64,000 nucleotides of DNA from Cellulomonas sp. C5510 (lineage in GTDB: Bacteria > Actinomycetota > Actinomycetes > Actinomycetales > Cellulomonadaceae), in contig NZ_CP081862.1 in assembly GCF_019797765.1 (NCBI RefSeq), forward strand, positions 3,720,001 through 3,784,000, written 5' to 3'. Shown here piece by piece: positions 43,009 to 52,400 of the stretch. The notes under the pieces are model-generated. The model was not told where the DNA came from. It searched no databases and worked only from the letters and a program-made list of their open reading frames with translations. Every line of letters starts with the position of its first letter. The first letter of the stretch is position 1. The position numbers were made by a program, and so were the translations under genes.

Positions 43009-44537
43009 CACGCACCCACCAGTCCGACCACGGCGAACCCGGCCGCCGCCACGACGAAGGCGATGGCCTGGTACGGCAGGTTCGTGATCCAGTGCCGGAA
43101 GAGGCCCACCTCGGTCGACGAAGCCGTGAGCAGGCCGACGTCGGAGGAGATCGATGCCGTCAGCCCCCAGGTGCCGGCGCTCAGCAGCGCGGCCACGGTG
43201 GCCCACAGGTTGGCGCCGGTCTGCTCGCAGAGCGGGACGAGCACCGGGATGAGCAGGATGTACAGGCTCCAGTTCAGCGTGACCAGGAGCTCGGTCACGC
43301 CGAACACGAGGAACACCGCGAGCGGCAGCCAGGCCGGGGCGACGACGCCCGACACGTGCTGGATGACGAACCCGGCGAAGTCCAGGTCCGCGATGAACGA
43401 GACCAGGATGTACGCGATGGCCATGAGCAGCACGAGGGAGAAGATGTCCTTCATCCCCTCGAGGACGGCGTCCAGGTAGCCGCTGGGCGAGGTCAGCCGC
43501 TGCGCGAGCAGCACGACGCCGGTGACGACGAGCGCGATGATGAAGGCATGCTGCACGCTGCCGGTGATCAGCATGCCGACGATGACGGCCGCGATCGAGG
43601 CGACCATGTTCAGCCAGTGCGGTGCGCGGCCGGCGGGCTCCGTGGCGGACGACGGCCCAGCCGCTTCGGCCCCAGCCGTCTGCCCGGCCTCCTCCTGTGC
43701 CTCGGCGGCCGCCGCGCGGCGCATCGCGCTGAGCATCGGGAGCACGCCGGCAGCGGTGAGGAGGGCGACCAGCACGATCGCCAGTGAGAAGAACAGGTAC
43801 GGGAGGACGTGCAGGTAGGCGGAGACCTGCTCGTCCGCGCTGACGACTCCCGCCGTGACCAGGAGGCCCGTCACCAGGACCGGGGTGGAGCCGATCGGGT
43901 TCAGCGTGCAGGCAGGCTCCGCGGTCGAGCGGATGAGCATCGCGCTGTACGCGCGCGGCAGACCGAAGCCCTTGTTCACGGGCGTCATCGAGACGCCGAC
44001 GCCGGATGTCGACAGGTAGGAGTCGTTCGAGAGCAGCCCGGTCGCCACGACGGTGACGAGCGAGGACCGCTTCGGACCGCGGGCCAGCCGCGCGGCGGCC
44101 TCGGCGAACGACGCGGCGAGCCCCATGTGCTCGAACACCCCGATGAGCCCGCCGATGAGCAGCAGCAGCACCAGCAGCTGGAGGTGATCGGCCACCGCCA
44201 CCTCGGTGAACAGGCGGTCGATCCAGAACCCGAAGAAGGCGCCACGCGCGAGCATCACCGCGCCGAGGAGCGATGCCCAGATGAACCCCTCGAGGACCTG
44301 CTGCGTCATGAGGATGAAGATGAACAGCGTCCCGGCGGGCAGCAGCGACCACGCACCGTACGTCGCGCCCTCACCCTGCGGGGCGAAGGCGAGGACCAGG
44401 AGGAAGATGACGGCCAGGCCGGCGTAGGCGAGCAGCGTCCGGCGGTCGCCGAGCCGCCGGACCAGGGCGGACCACGGCCCCTGCGGCTGCTGCGGCGCCC
44501 CGGTCATGGAACCCTCGGAAGCGAGTGTCGAGCTCAT
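43008..44537 (-). CDS. NhaC-family sodium/proton antiporter-like transporter
   Basis: 509 residues with about 12 TMs. NhaC marks: GGLIGVFEHMGLAASFAEAAARL, LLSNDSYLSTSGVGVSMTPVNKGFGL, and the second-half LGMKD-like region DAVLEGMKDIFSLVLLMAIAYILVSFIADLD. A cytosolic Glu/Ala-rich loop (about 265-300) splits the halves. Family members exchange sodium for protons or organic ions. In this operon it replaces the APC permease (FrlA) of classic frl operons, so it is the probable substrate or product carrier. AAGGAG lies seven bases before the ATG. It begins one base after the kinase stop. Confidence 0.85.
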   Translation of the reverse strand: MSSTLASEGSMTGAPQQPQGPWSALVRRLGDRRTLLAYAGLAVIFLLVLAFAPQGEGATYGAWSLLPAGTLFIFILMTQQVLEGFIWASLLGAVMLARGAFFGFWIDRLFTEVAVADHLQLLVLLLLIGGLIGVFEHMGLAASFAEAAARLARGPKRSSLVTVVATGLLSNDSYLSTSGVGVSMTPVNKGFGLPRAYSAMLIRSTAEPACTLNPIGSTPVLVTGLLVTAGVVSADEQVSAYLHVLPYLFFSLAIVLVALLTAAGVLPMLSAMRRAAAAEAQEEAGQTAGAEAAGPSSATEPAGRAPHWLNMVASIAAVIVGMLITGSVQHAFIIALVVTGVVLLAQRLTSPSGYLDAVLEGMKDIFSLVLLMAIAYILVSFIADLDFAGFVIQHVSGVVAPAWLPLAVFLVFGVTELLVTLNWSLYILLIPVLVPLCEQTGANLWATVAALLSAGTWGLTASISSDVGLLTASSTEVGLFRHWITNLPYQAIAFVVAAAGFAVVGLVGA

Positions 44538-44538
44538 C

Positions 44539-45420
44539 TCAGAACTCCTTCCCGTAGCCGAACGCACCCTCGACGAGGCACTGCTTCGCGGCGAAGTCGG
44601 CCGCGAGAGCGAGTGCCTCCTGAAGGTCGACCACGGGCGGGAGGGCGCCCCGGCGCCACCCGGACCGCAGGCAGCTCACCGCGAACGCCGTGGAGAACGC
44701 GTCCCCACACCCCATGGTGTCGTACGCCTCGATGGGCGTCGCCGTCCCGTGCAGCGTCCCGCGTCCGTCCACCAGCACGGATCCGTGCATGCCGCGCGTC
44801 GCGAGCACCAGGGCCGGGCCCCGGCGGCGGACGTCGTGCGCGAGGGAGATCGTGTCGTCCAGGGTCAGGTGCTCGCACGACAGGAGCGCCAGGTCGACGG
44901 CCGGGCACACCTCATCCAGGTACGGGGCGGTCCGGAACTCGTCCTCGTCGGAGAAGTCGAAGAACACGAGCGCGGACGTGGAACGCAGCTGACCGAGCTG
45001 GTCGGCCACGCCTCCGTAGACGCCGGAGTGCACGAGGTCGAAGCCGGCCAGGTAGGCGATGTCGTCGCTCTCGAGCCTGAACGGGTCGGCGGTGGTGACA
45101 CCACCCTCGTTCCAGTCGCCGAACACGCGGTCGCCGTCGACGACGGTGACGTCGCAGTACCCGGTCTCGCCGGGCTTCTCCTGGCACCGGTCGAGGGCCA
45201 CGCCCTGGTCGACGAGCGCCTCGCGGACGTGTGCGGCGGCCTCATCGGTGCCGAAGACGCCGAGGTAGGCCGCCTCCGCCCCGAGCTGGCCGGCGTACAC
45301 AGCGAAGTTCACGCTGTTGCCGCCGGGGTACATGACCCGGCGGTCGAGGAAGCGGTCGACGACGTTGTCGCCGAAGCCGACCACGCGAGGGGGCGTGGCC
45401 GCCTGCGTCGTTGCAGACAT
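44539..45420 (-). CDS. PfkB-family fructosamine kinase, FrlD-like
   Basis: 293-residue ribokinase-fold enzyme. FrlD-type marks: VVGFGDNVVDRFLDRRVMYPGGNSVNFAVYAGQLG, VFGDWNEGGVTTADPF, LVFFDFSDEDEF and the catalytic loop IEAYDTMGCGDAFSTAF with the general-base Asp, ending AAKQCLVEGAFGYG. E. coli FrlD phosphorylates fructoselysine at O6. The sugar adduct used here is unknown. It sits between the deglycase and the transporter with 15-base and 1-base gaps. Confidence 0.88.
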   Translation of the reverse strand: MSATTQAATPPRVVGFGDNVVDRFLDRRVMYPGGNSVNFAVYAGQLGAEAAYLGVFGTDEAAAHVREALVDQGVALDRCQEKPGETGYCDVTVVDGDRVFGDWNEGGVTTADPFRLESDDIAYLAGFDLVHSGVYGGVADQLGQLRSTSALVFFDFSDEDEFRTAPYLDEVCPAVDLALLSCEHLTLDDTISLAHDVRRRGPALVLATRGMHGSVLVDGRGTLHGTATPIEAYDTMGCGDAFSTAFAVSCLRSGWRRGALPPVVDLQEALALAADFAAKQCLVEGAFGYGKEF

Positions 45421-45435
45421 GGGGAGGTCCTCTTC

Positions 45436-46449
45436 TCAGTACTCGACGACGCGGTAGTAGCGCCGGGTGTCCAGGGGGTGGTTCCGCACCTGCTCCAGGT
45501 GCTTGGAGATGCGGATGGTGATGGAGTCCATGACCAGCGGCGCGAACAGCCCGCGCAGGTCGGCGTCGACGCCCTCGAGCGGGTAGTCGGCGGAGTCGAG
45601 GACGGTGACCTGGTCGGAGTAGGTCTCGGCGAAGCGGCGCACCCGCTCCATGAGCGGCCGGCTCTCGTCCTCGCCGACGAACAGCATGAGGCTGGTGTCC
45701 TTCTCGACCAGCTCGAGCGAGCCGTGGAAGAACTCCGCCCCGTGCACACGCGTGGTGTGCAGCCACTGCATCTCCTCGAGAATGCACATCGAGTAGTTGT
45801 AGGCGAAGCCCCACAGGTTCCCGGCTCCGACGAGCATGTGGTAGCCGGTGTCCCGGTGCCGTTCGGCGAACGCCGCCGCGACCGGCTCCGCCTGCTGCTG
45901 GATCGCGAGCAGGATCTCCTCGGACCGGTCCACGGCGGCGGCGAGACGGGGGTAGCCGTCGAACTCGCCGCGGCGCGCGAGGATCGCGGTCATCAGCAGC
46001 GTGAGCTGGATGTCGTAGGACTCCGACGCCGTCTCGTCGTCGGCCGGGTTCACCAGCACGTGGTCGACGATCCGCGCCAGCGGGGACTCCGGGTCGCCGG
46101 TCATGCCGATCGTGGTGACCCCTCGCTCGCGGCAGTACTCGGCCGCGGCGACCGTCTCCTTGGTCGTGCCGGAGAGCGACGCCAGCACGACGACCGACTC
46201 GGCGGTCAGGTGGCGGTCGCCGGAGACGACGAGCTCCGCCGCGATCGGGGTGCGGGTGAGCAGCGTCGAGCGGGTCGACATCAGCAGGGCGTAGGGCCAC
46301 ATCGCGGCGTGCGAACCGCCGGAGCCGATGAGGAAGAGGGCGTTCGGGTCGCGGTCCACGACGAGCTCGGCGAGCTCCTCGATGCGCGGGCGGAGGCGGA
46401 CGGCGCCGCCGACCACCGTGGAGAACCGGTCCGGGTCGAAGCCGAGCAT
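45436..46449 (-). CDS. SIS-domain sugar-phosphate deglycase, FrlB-like
   Basis: 337 residues with two SIS domains. Matches FrlB/FraB-type deglycases: LFLIGSGGSHAAMWPYALLM, VVVLASLSGTTKETVAAAEYC, and the catalytic stretch VHGAEFFHGSLELVEKDTSLMLFVGEDESR with the Glu and His of the known EFxHG motif, ending RRYYRVVEY as in FrlB (RRYYGGLVEY). It would cleave a fructosamine 6-phosphate to glucose 6-phosphate plus the amine. Start at the ATG 46449 with AGAGAGG upstream. An open frame continues upstream into a dehydrogenase fragment but that is chance. First gene of the operon. Confidence 0.87.
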   Translation of the reverse strand: MLGFDPDRFSTVVGGAVRLRPRIEELAELVVDRDPNALFLIGSGGSHAAMWPYALLMSTRSTLLTRTPIAAELVVSGDRHLTAESVVVLASLSGTTKETVAAAEYCRERGVTTIGMTGDPESPLARIVDHVLVNPADDETASESYDIQLTLLMTAILARRGEFDGYPRLAAAVDRSEEILLAIQQQAEPVAAAFAERHRDTGYHMLVGAGNLWGFAYNYSMCILEEMQWLHTTRVHGAEFFHGSLELVEKDTSLMLFVGEDESRPLMERVRRFAETYSDQVTVLDSADYPLEGVDADLRGLFAPLVMDSITIRISKHLEQVRNHPLDTRRYYRVVEY

Positions 46450-46469
46450 GGAAGACCTCTCTGTCGGGT

Positions 46470-46483
46470 GGAGACCGCTCTCT
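46470..46483 (-). promoter_or_regulatory. Operator copy 2 (proximal) of the fructosamine-type operon
   Basis: Minus strand AGAGAGCGGTCTCC, 12 of 14 identical to the perfect upstream palindrome and with the same central CG. Centre-to-centre distance is 17 bases. It lies 21 bases upstream of the deglycase start. Confidence 0.65.
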
Positions 46484-46486
46484 TTG

Positions 46487-46500
46487 AGAGACCGGTCTCT
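46487..46500. promoter_or_regulatory. Operator copy 1, perfect 14-bp palindrome AGAGACCGGTCTCT
   Basis: Perfect palindrome with central CG, the form expected for LacI-family repressors. With the proximal copy it forms a tandem pair just upstream of the operon, suggesting cooperative binding. Presumed ligand: the LacI protein encoded last in the operon. Confidence 0.7.
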
Positions 46501-46535
46501 GGCGCGCACAAAGTAGCGCCCACAGCCGCGGACGG

Positions 46536-46782
46536 TCAACACGCCCGCGGTCGTGGGCGCCAGGTCCAGGTCCGGGTGGGCGGCGAGCACCTCGTCGCGG
46601 GCGCGCAGCACCGACGCGGGGTCGGTGACGTCGACCTGCACCTGCTCCAGGCCGTCGACGGGGGCGGGCCGGCGCCCCCCGACGACGACGGTGCTGCCCA
46701 GGCGGGCCAGCCGGTGCGCGAGGCCGAGCCCGATGCCGGACGTGCCGCCGACGACCAGCGCGGTGCGGCGCGAGACGTCCAT
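46536..46782 (-). pseudogene. 5' fragment of a short-chain dehydrogenase/reductase gene
   Basis: The first about 80 codons encode an SDR start: MDVSRRTALVVGGTSGIGLGLAHRLARLG (TGxxxGxG NAD(P)-binding loop), VVVGGRRP, VQVDVTDPASVLRARDEV and HPDLDLAPTTAGV, where the NNAG region ends and homology stops. The YxxxK catalytic part is absent. A good ribosome site (AGAAGGA) and the normal divergent arrangement with an XRE regulator remain. The fragment meets the operator region of the fructosamine-type operon at about 46536. It is a remnant truncated by insertion or deletion; the missing 3' part is not in this window. Confidence 0.75.
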
Positions 46783-46898
46783 GGTCGTTCCTTCTCTCCG
46801 TGTGGGGGACCTCCAGGTTCGGCGCGGCCCCGCGCGCGGGGGACGGCCCCGCGGTTCCTGGGAGTGCCGGGACCACCCCGGGGGGCGCGCAGCGCGCC

Positions 46899-46904
46899 TA
46901 CCGT
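46899..46904 (+). promoter_or_regulatory. -10 hexamer TACCGT, leaderless-type
   Basis: TACCGT then six bases then the GTG start of the XRE regulator. Confidence 0.55.
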
Positions 46905-46910
46905 GGTCCG

Positions 46911-47807
46911 GTGAGCACCGACGACGGCACCCGGCGGCTCGGCGCGTACCTGCGCGCCCGCCGCGCGCTCGTCACGCCCGAGCAGGCCGGCATCCCCGGC
47001 GGCGCGAACCGGCGGGTCGCCGGGCTGCGCCGCGAGGAGGTCGCACTGCTCGCCGGCATCAGCGCCGACTACTACCTGCGGCTCGAGCAGGGCCGCGACC
47101 GCAACCCGTCCGCCCAGGTGCTCGACGCGCTGGCGCGGGTGCTGCGGCTCGACGACGTCGAGACCGCGTACCTGCGGGACCTCGCCGCACCCCGGCCCCG
47201 CTCCCGGCCCCGCCGCCGGCCGCCCGAGCGGGTGCCGGAGCGGCTGCACCACCTGCTCGCGGCGCTCGACGTCCCGGCGTTCGTCGAGGGCCGCGCGTTC
47301 GACGTCCTCGCCGCCAACCCGCTCGCCGTCGCGTTCTCGCCGCGGCTGCGACCGGGCGAGAACCGGCTCCGGTCCCTCCTGCTCGACCCCGAGGAGCGGG
47401 CCTTCCACACCGACTGGGACGCCGCCGTCGCCGGGTTCGTGGGAGCGTTCCGGCAGAGCGTCGGGGACGACGCCGACGACCCGCGCGTGGTCGAGCTGGT
47501 CGGCGAGCTGTCCCTGTCCAGCGCCCGGTTCCGCTCCCTGTGGGCGCGCCAGGACGTGCGCCCGCTCACCGGCGGCACGACGGTCGTGCACCACCCCGTG
47601 GTCGGCGAGCTGACGCTGCACCGCGACAAGCTGCCGGTCGAGGGCGTGGTGCTCGTCGTGTACTACGCCGACGCGGGCAGCCCCAGCGCGGAGCGGCTGC
47701 GGCTGCTGGGGGCGCTCGCGGCGGAGGCCGCGGGGGTGCCGGGGGACGTGGCTGGTCGTCGTGGAGGTGGCGCTGCTGGCGCTGGCGCTACGGGCGGGGC
47801 GGCGTGA
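46911..47807 (+). CDS. XRE-family regulator with MmyB-like ligand-binding domain
   Basis: 298 residues: helix-turn-helix (VAGLRREEVALLAGISADYYLRLEQGRDRNPSAQVLDALARVL) and a C-terminal MmyB-type domain (FVEGRAFDVLAANPLAVAFSP to VVGELTLHRDKLPVEG). Such regulators typically face an SDR gene and control it; here that partner is broken, so the regulator may be orphaned. The C-terminal 20 residues are Gly/Ala-rich and atypical. GTG start directly after TACCGT. The stop overlaps the next start as GTGA. Confidence 0.9.
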   Translation: MSTDDGTRRLGAYLRARRALVTPEQAGIPGGANRRVAGLRREEVALLAGISADYYLRLEQGRDRNPSAQVLDALARVLRLDDVETAYLRDLAAPRPRSRPRRRPPERVPERLHHLLAALDVPAFVEGRAFDVLAANPLAVAFSPRLRPGENRLRSLLLDPEERAFHTDWDAAVAGFVGAFRQSVGDDADDPRVVELVGELSLSSARFRSLWARQDVRPLTGGTTVVHHPVVGELTLHRDKLPVEGVVLVVYYADAGSPSAERLRLLGALAAEAAGVPGDVAGRRGGGAAGAGATGGAA

Positions 47808-48622
47808 GCAGGCCGGCGCTGTGGGCGGTCGTCGTCGGCAACGCGCTGCTCGGCTCGGCCCTGACGTTGCTCGCCGTCGCCCTGCTGGTGGCCTCGCCAG
47901 GCACGTGGGCTCCCGCGACCTGCGTGGTCGTCGCCGGGGCGGGACTGCTGTGGGTCGGCGCCGGCGCGGTCGGGTTCCACCGGACGTACCTGCGCCGACC
48001 GCCTCTCGACGGCCGGCGCGTGACGGTCGAGACGCTCCCCGACGGCAGCCGCGCCACCGTGCTCACGTGGTCCACGACCCTGCTCACCGTGCCCGCGGCG
48101 ACGATCGGCGGCCTCGTCGTCGTGCTGCTCGCGGGGGCCACGCTCCAGCTCGGCGATCCCGCGCCGATCACGTGGGTCATGATCGGCGCCGCCGTGCTGC
48201 TCGCGCTGCCGCTCCCCGACAGCCTGCTGCGCCTGCGCCGCCGTCCGCACCGCCTCGTCCTGGACGCCCGCGGCGTCACCGTGCACGGCTGGGACGGCGA
48301 CGGCCACCTCGCCTGGGACGACCTCGCGGACGTCCGGCTCGGCGACACCGGCTCCTGGCCGGTGCTCCACCTCATCGCGAGGCCGGGCGCCCGCTCGGCC
48401 CCCTGGCGGCGGCGCGGTCGGTTCCTGAGCGCCCCGGTGCCCGGAGGGCTGGGCTCGCCCCAGGGCGCGGTGCTCGGCGTGCCGACCCCGGTGCTCGACG
48501 TCGACCCGCTGTTCCTCGCCGGGACGCTGCTCTTCTACGCCGCCACCCCGGGCGCCCGGCACGAGCTCGGCGACGGCACGGGACGGACCCGCCTGGTCGA
48601 CCGCGTGCGGCCCGTGGCCTGA
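47804..48622 (+). CDS. Hypothetical membrane protein
   Basis: 272 residues. Four hydrophobic segments lie in the first 150 residues (ALWAVVVGNALLGSALTLLAVALLVA, a second near 35-50, one near 95-115 and one near 122-140). A soluble C-terminal half (RLVLDARGVTVHGWDGDGHLAWDDLADVRLGD) resembles bacterial PH-like domains. Function unknown. It overlaps the XRE regulator's stop by four bases, so they are co-translated. Confidence 0.75.
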   Translation: MSRPALWAVVVGNALLGSALTLLAVALLVASPGTWAPATCVVVAGAGLLWVGAGAVGFHRTYLRRPPLDGRRVTVETLPDGSRATVLTWSTTLLTVPAATIGGLVVVLLAGATLQLGDPAPITWVMIGAAVLLALPLPDSLLRLRRRPHRLVLDARGVTVHGWDGDGHLAWDDLADVRLGDTGSWPVLHLIARPGARSAPWRRRGRFLSAPVPGGLGSPQGAVLGVPTPVLDVDPLFLAGTLLFYAATPGARHELGDGTGRTRLVDRVRPVA

Positions 48623-48760
48623 CGGCCGGCGCCTCCGCGGTGACGCCCCTCGGCCTCGTCTCGGTCAGCGACGACGCCGGGGCCCCTGCTCCGGTCCATC
48701 GTCCCCACACCGGGCGTCATCCGACGTCGCCACACCCAGACCGCGAAAAGCGGCGCCTCC

Positions 48761-49117
48761 TCACAGCCACTTCGCCGACACCCACAAATCAGCAGCAGAC
48801 GGCCATTCGTCCGGCAGGTCGTTGGAGTACCATACCAGCTCGATTTCGCCGACTTCTCCGGTGTCCTTGACCCAGAAAATCATCTCGCCCATCGGAAATC
48901 CAGAGTCATCGCGTCCACAGAAAAGCTGGCTATCGGCCGGAACAGGCCGCTGAACAGAAGAGTCGTCGGGGCCGAGCCGAGCGAAGGTTGAGACCTCTTC
49001 CTGCACCACCTCGGAGATGCCCGAATAAGGGGACATGGATTCGAACCCGAGCAGTTCACGGGCGCGCTCAATCAACGCGATTGCTCTTTGCGTGGAAAGC
49101 AATCGGGGAGCCATCAC
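48761..49117 (-). CDS. Putative immunity protein for the RHS toxin
   Basis: 118 residues, acidic and aromatic at the C-terminus (VGEIELVWYSNDLPDEWPSAADLW). No family recognised. The call rests on context: its ATG overlaps the RHS toxin stop by four bases (ATGA) at the 3' end of the toxin gene, the usual position of a cognate immunity gene. Like the toxin tip it is visibly richer in A and T than neighbouring genes, consistent with recent modular exchange. An alternative reading as an unrelated small protein is less likely. Confidence 0.75.
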   Translation of the reverse strand: MMAPRLLSTQRAIALIERARELLGFESMSPYSGISEVVQEEVSTFARLGPDDSSVQRPVPADSQLFCGRDDSGFPMGEMIFWVKDTGEVGEIELVWYSNDLPDEWPSAADLWVSAKWL

Positions 49118-49420
49118 TTCCCCTTCCGGAATATGCTCCCGATTAGGAGCCGTCCCTCCATCACGGAGCCTCGCACTTCGAGTTGGTAGCCGTAGACCCG
49201 CACGATTCGCGCGAACGGACCTCGAGCGGGTAGAGACGGGCGAACGGCGCCGATCACGGCACGCAGGAGGGCTCGCTCAGAGCCCGCACGTGTCAACACG
49301 GGACCCAGAAGGTGTTTAGCGCGGAAGATGTGCCCGTACCTCTGAGGTGTCATCGCGTAAGCGATGGCATCATCCGTGAAGGTAGCAGCCGAGGCGCCCG
49401 ACGCCTTCGGTGGCGCCTGG
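49114..49420 (-). other. C-terminal toxin tip of the RHS protein, AT-richer module
   Basis: About the last 95 codons, following the linker with SGSHATQAPPKASG. Base use is less GC-biased than the rest of the gene and matches that of the immunity gene. His about 2183 in HIFRAKH followed by Lys and His, and the basic end, are compatible with a metal-independent RNase. No named toxin family was assigned. Confidence 0.6.
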
Positions 49421-52400
49421 GTGGCGTGAGATCCAGACGTCACCTGGCCCGACCGACCCACGGTCGACCGTCCGCTCGGATTACGCCTCGCGGCGGCCTG
49501 GGCTGCACGCTGAGCTTGCGCTGCCCGGTGTGCTGCGGTGATGCGGTTACCCACCGCTCGCAGCCCCGACGTCACCCCGTAGCCGAGACCGCCGGTTGCT
49601 GCCCCGGCGGCGGCTCCGAGGCCGACTTGCGTGCCGAAGCCGCCCCAGGAGTACTGCCCGTTGCTCCCGGTGACGGCGTAGCTGGCTGCCGCCCCGGCTG
49701 CTCCGGCTGCAGCACCGCCGGCAACCGCGACCGCGACACCCGCGACCACGCCACCGCAGATCCCGGCGGTCGCGGCGATGCACGCGCCGACAGCGACGCC
49801 CACCGCGATACCCGCGGCCACGCCTGCGACGGCTCCCCCGACCTCGCGCCAGTTCACGTCGTCCAGCCAGTCCGGCCAGTACCCGAGCACGTCGACTGTG
49901 GTCAGCGGGTCGGCAAGGACGTAGGCGTAGGCGTTGAGGGTGCCGGGGGCGGTGAGGAGTCCCTCCCAGGCGTCCTGGGTCGTGAACGTCCCGGTGGTCG
50001 GGTCGAACGTGCGCGCGTAGAACCACACCTCACCGAGCCCGAGGTCGGCCGTCTGGGAGGTGTACCCGTGATCGGCGTCCCACCCCGCGGTGCGGGTAGT
50101 GGCGTCGCCCCACGGGTCGTAGGAGGCGACCTGGGTGATCGTGTCCCCCACCGCCTGGGCGATCACGGAGCCGAGGGCGTCCGTCAGCTCCCACACCGCC
50201 CCGGACGTCACCCCGCCGGGCAGGACGGTCGGGTCGTTGTTCCCCACGCCACCCGTCGTCGCCGTCCGGGCCGACGACTGGACCGCGAGGTCCCCGGTCA
50301 CATCCCGCGCGTACGTGGTGGTGCCGAACTGGTCGTCGGTGGTGGCGACCTGGGTCAACCCGTCCCACGTCGCGGTGGCGGTGTGCGTCACGAACTCGGT
50401 CGCCGTCGTCGTGGTCACCGTGCGCCCAAGGCCGTCGCGGGTGAACGCGACGGTCCGGTCCAGGTCGGTGACCTGTCCGAGGCGCCCGTCCGGCCCGTAG
50501 ACGTAGTCGCGCACGAACGTTCCCGCGGTGAGAAGGCCCCCGCCGGCCGGGGTCGTGGCCTCGCGGGTGCGGTTGCCCGCCTCGTCGTACCGGTACTCGG
50601 TCACCGACCCGCCCCGGGCGGCTGCCATCAGCCCGGACAGGACGTCGGCGCCGTCGTCCTGCTGCGTGGTGGTGTCGGTGGTGCGGGTGAGCCGGTCCGC
50701 CTGGTCGAAGACCGCAGCCCGGGTACGGGTGGTCCCGTCCGGGCCTGTGGCCCTAGCGGCGGTGCGGTTGCCGGCCGCGTCGTAGGCGTACGTCAGCTGC
50801 GTGGCCGGCGTCTCGGGAGCCGTCTCGCCCGATCCGGCGTCCGAGGCCGCGGGGGTGTCCGGCGCGCGCGGAGCCGGCACCACGGGGACCTGCGCGAGGT
50901 CCCACGCCTCCGCCTCGTCGGTGGCTTCAGGACCGGGGATCCGGTCGGTCTCGGTGCCGCCGGTCAGCCGCCCGAGCGGGTCGTAGGTGTACGCACCGGA
51001 CAGGGTCCGTCCGCCCGCGTCGACACGGGTGCGCGTGGCGACGTGGCCGGTGGGCGTGTACGTCTGGTCGATCTGGATGTCCCAGACCCCGGACCCGGAT
51101 GTGCCGGTCCCCGGCAGGGTGCGTCCGGCGAGGTAGTCCGGCCCCGGCAGGCAGGTGTCGCACGTCAGCGCCACCTCGCCGGGCTCGGGCGCGATGAACG
51201 GGTCGACTTCGGTGACGCGGTGGCGGATGCCGGTGGTGCGCCCCGCGGGATCGTAGGCGAAGGCGGTCATCGGGCCGGGCGTGCCGTCCGCGTTGGTGCG
51301 GCTGATCGCGGTGACCTGGTCGGTCTGGTCGTACGCGTAGGTCATGACCCCGGCCGGGGTGCCCTGCTCGGCCACGCGGCCTGCGGCGTCGTGCGCCCAC
51401 GTCTGCGTCGTCCCGTCGGGGGTGGTCAGGCTGACCTGACGGCCCGCAGCGCTGTAGGCGGTGCTCACCGTGCCTGCGACGGTCCGCTGGGCGGTGCGGC
51501 GGCCCTCGGCGTCGTAGGTCCACCCGGTGACGCCCGTGGGGTCGGTCATCGCGATCGCGTTCCCGGTGGCGTCGTACTCCAGCTCGACCCGCAGCGGCTC
51601 GTCACGGGCGGCACGCGCCGCACGACGGCCCTGGGTGTACTCCACCGACCGGACCCGTCCCGCGTCGTCGTACGCGTACGTGACGGTCCGGGCGTCCGGG
51701 TCCGTCTCTCGCGCGAGCCGTCCCGCGTCGTCGTAGGCGGAGGTCCAGGTGTGGCCCAGCGGATCGGTCTCGGCCACGAGCCGCCCACCGGGGGTGTAGG
51801 CGTACCTAGTCACGGCGCCGCGCGGGCCAGTGACCTGCGACAGGTCCCCGACGGGGGTGTAGGCGTACGTGGTGGTGACGTTCTCGTCATCGGAGGCGTC
51901 GCCTGTGCCGGTGGCGTTCTGCACGACCTCGACGAGCTGCCCGGCCCGGTCGTAGGAGTACGCGGTCACCACCCCGTCGGGGTCCGTGGTCGCGGTCTGC
52001 CTCCCCGCACCGTCGTAGGCGAACGTCGTGACGGAGCCGGTCGGGTCGGTGACCCCCATCAGCTGCCCGGCCGGGTCGTAGGAGTACGCCGTGGCGGCAC
52101 CCAGGCCGTCGGTCTCGGCGGTCACCCGACCAGCGGCGTCGTAGGTGTACTCCCGCACCGCGCCGCCCTCGACACCGGCGGCCAGGACCCTCCCCGCGAG
52201 GTCGAGGTTCCCGGTCTGGCGCACACCGTCGGCGTCCAGGGTCGCGACCTGGTGACCGTCTGCGTCGTACTCGAAAGCCGTGGTGGCTCCGGTCCGGTCG
52301 GTGACGGCCGTGACCTGCCCGGCGGCGTCGACGGCGACCTCGGTGGTGCGCCCCGCCGGGTCCGTGGTCGCGATGAGCCGTCCGACCGCGTCGTAGGCGT

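Noticed and set aside
45436..46782. Apparent fusion of an SDR N-terminus to the SIS deglycase
   Set aside because: The join has no stop by chance, but the SIS protein has its own ATG and ribosome site and the SDR part is a truncated remnant with operators lying between.
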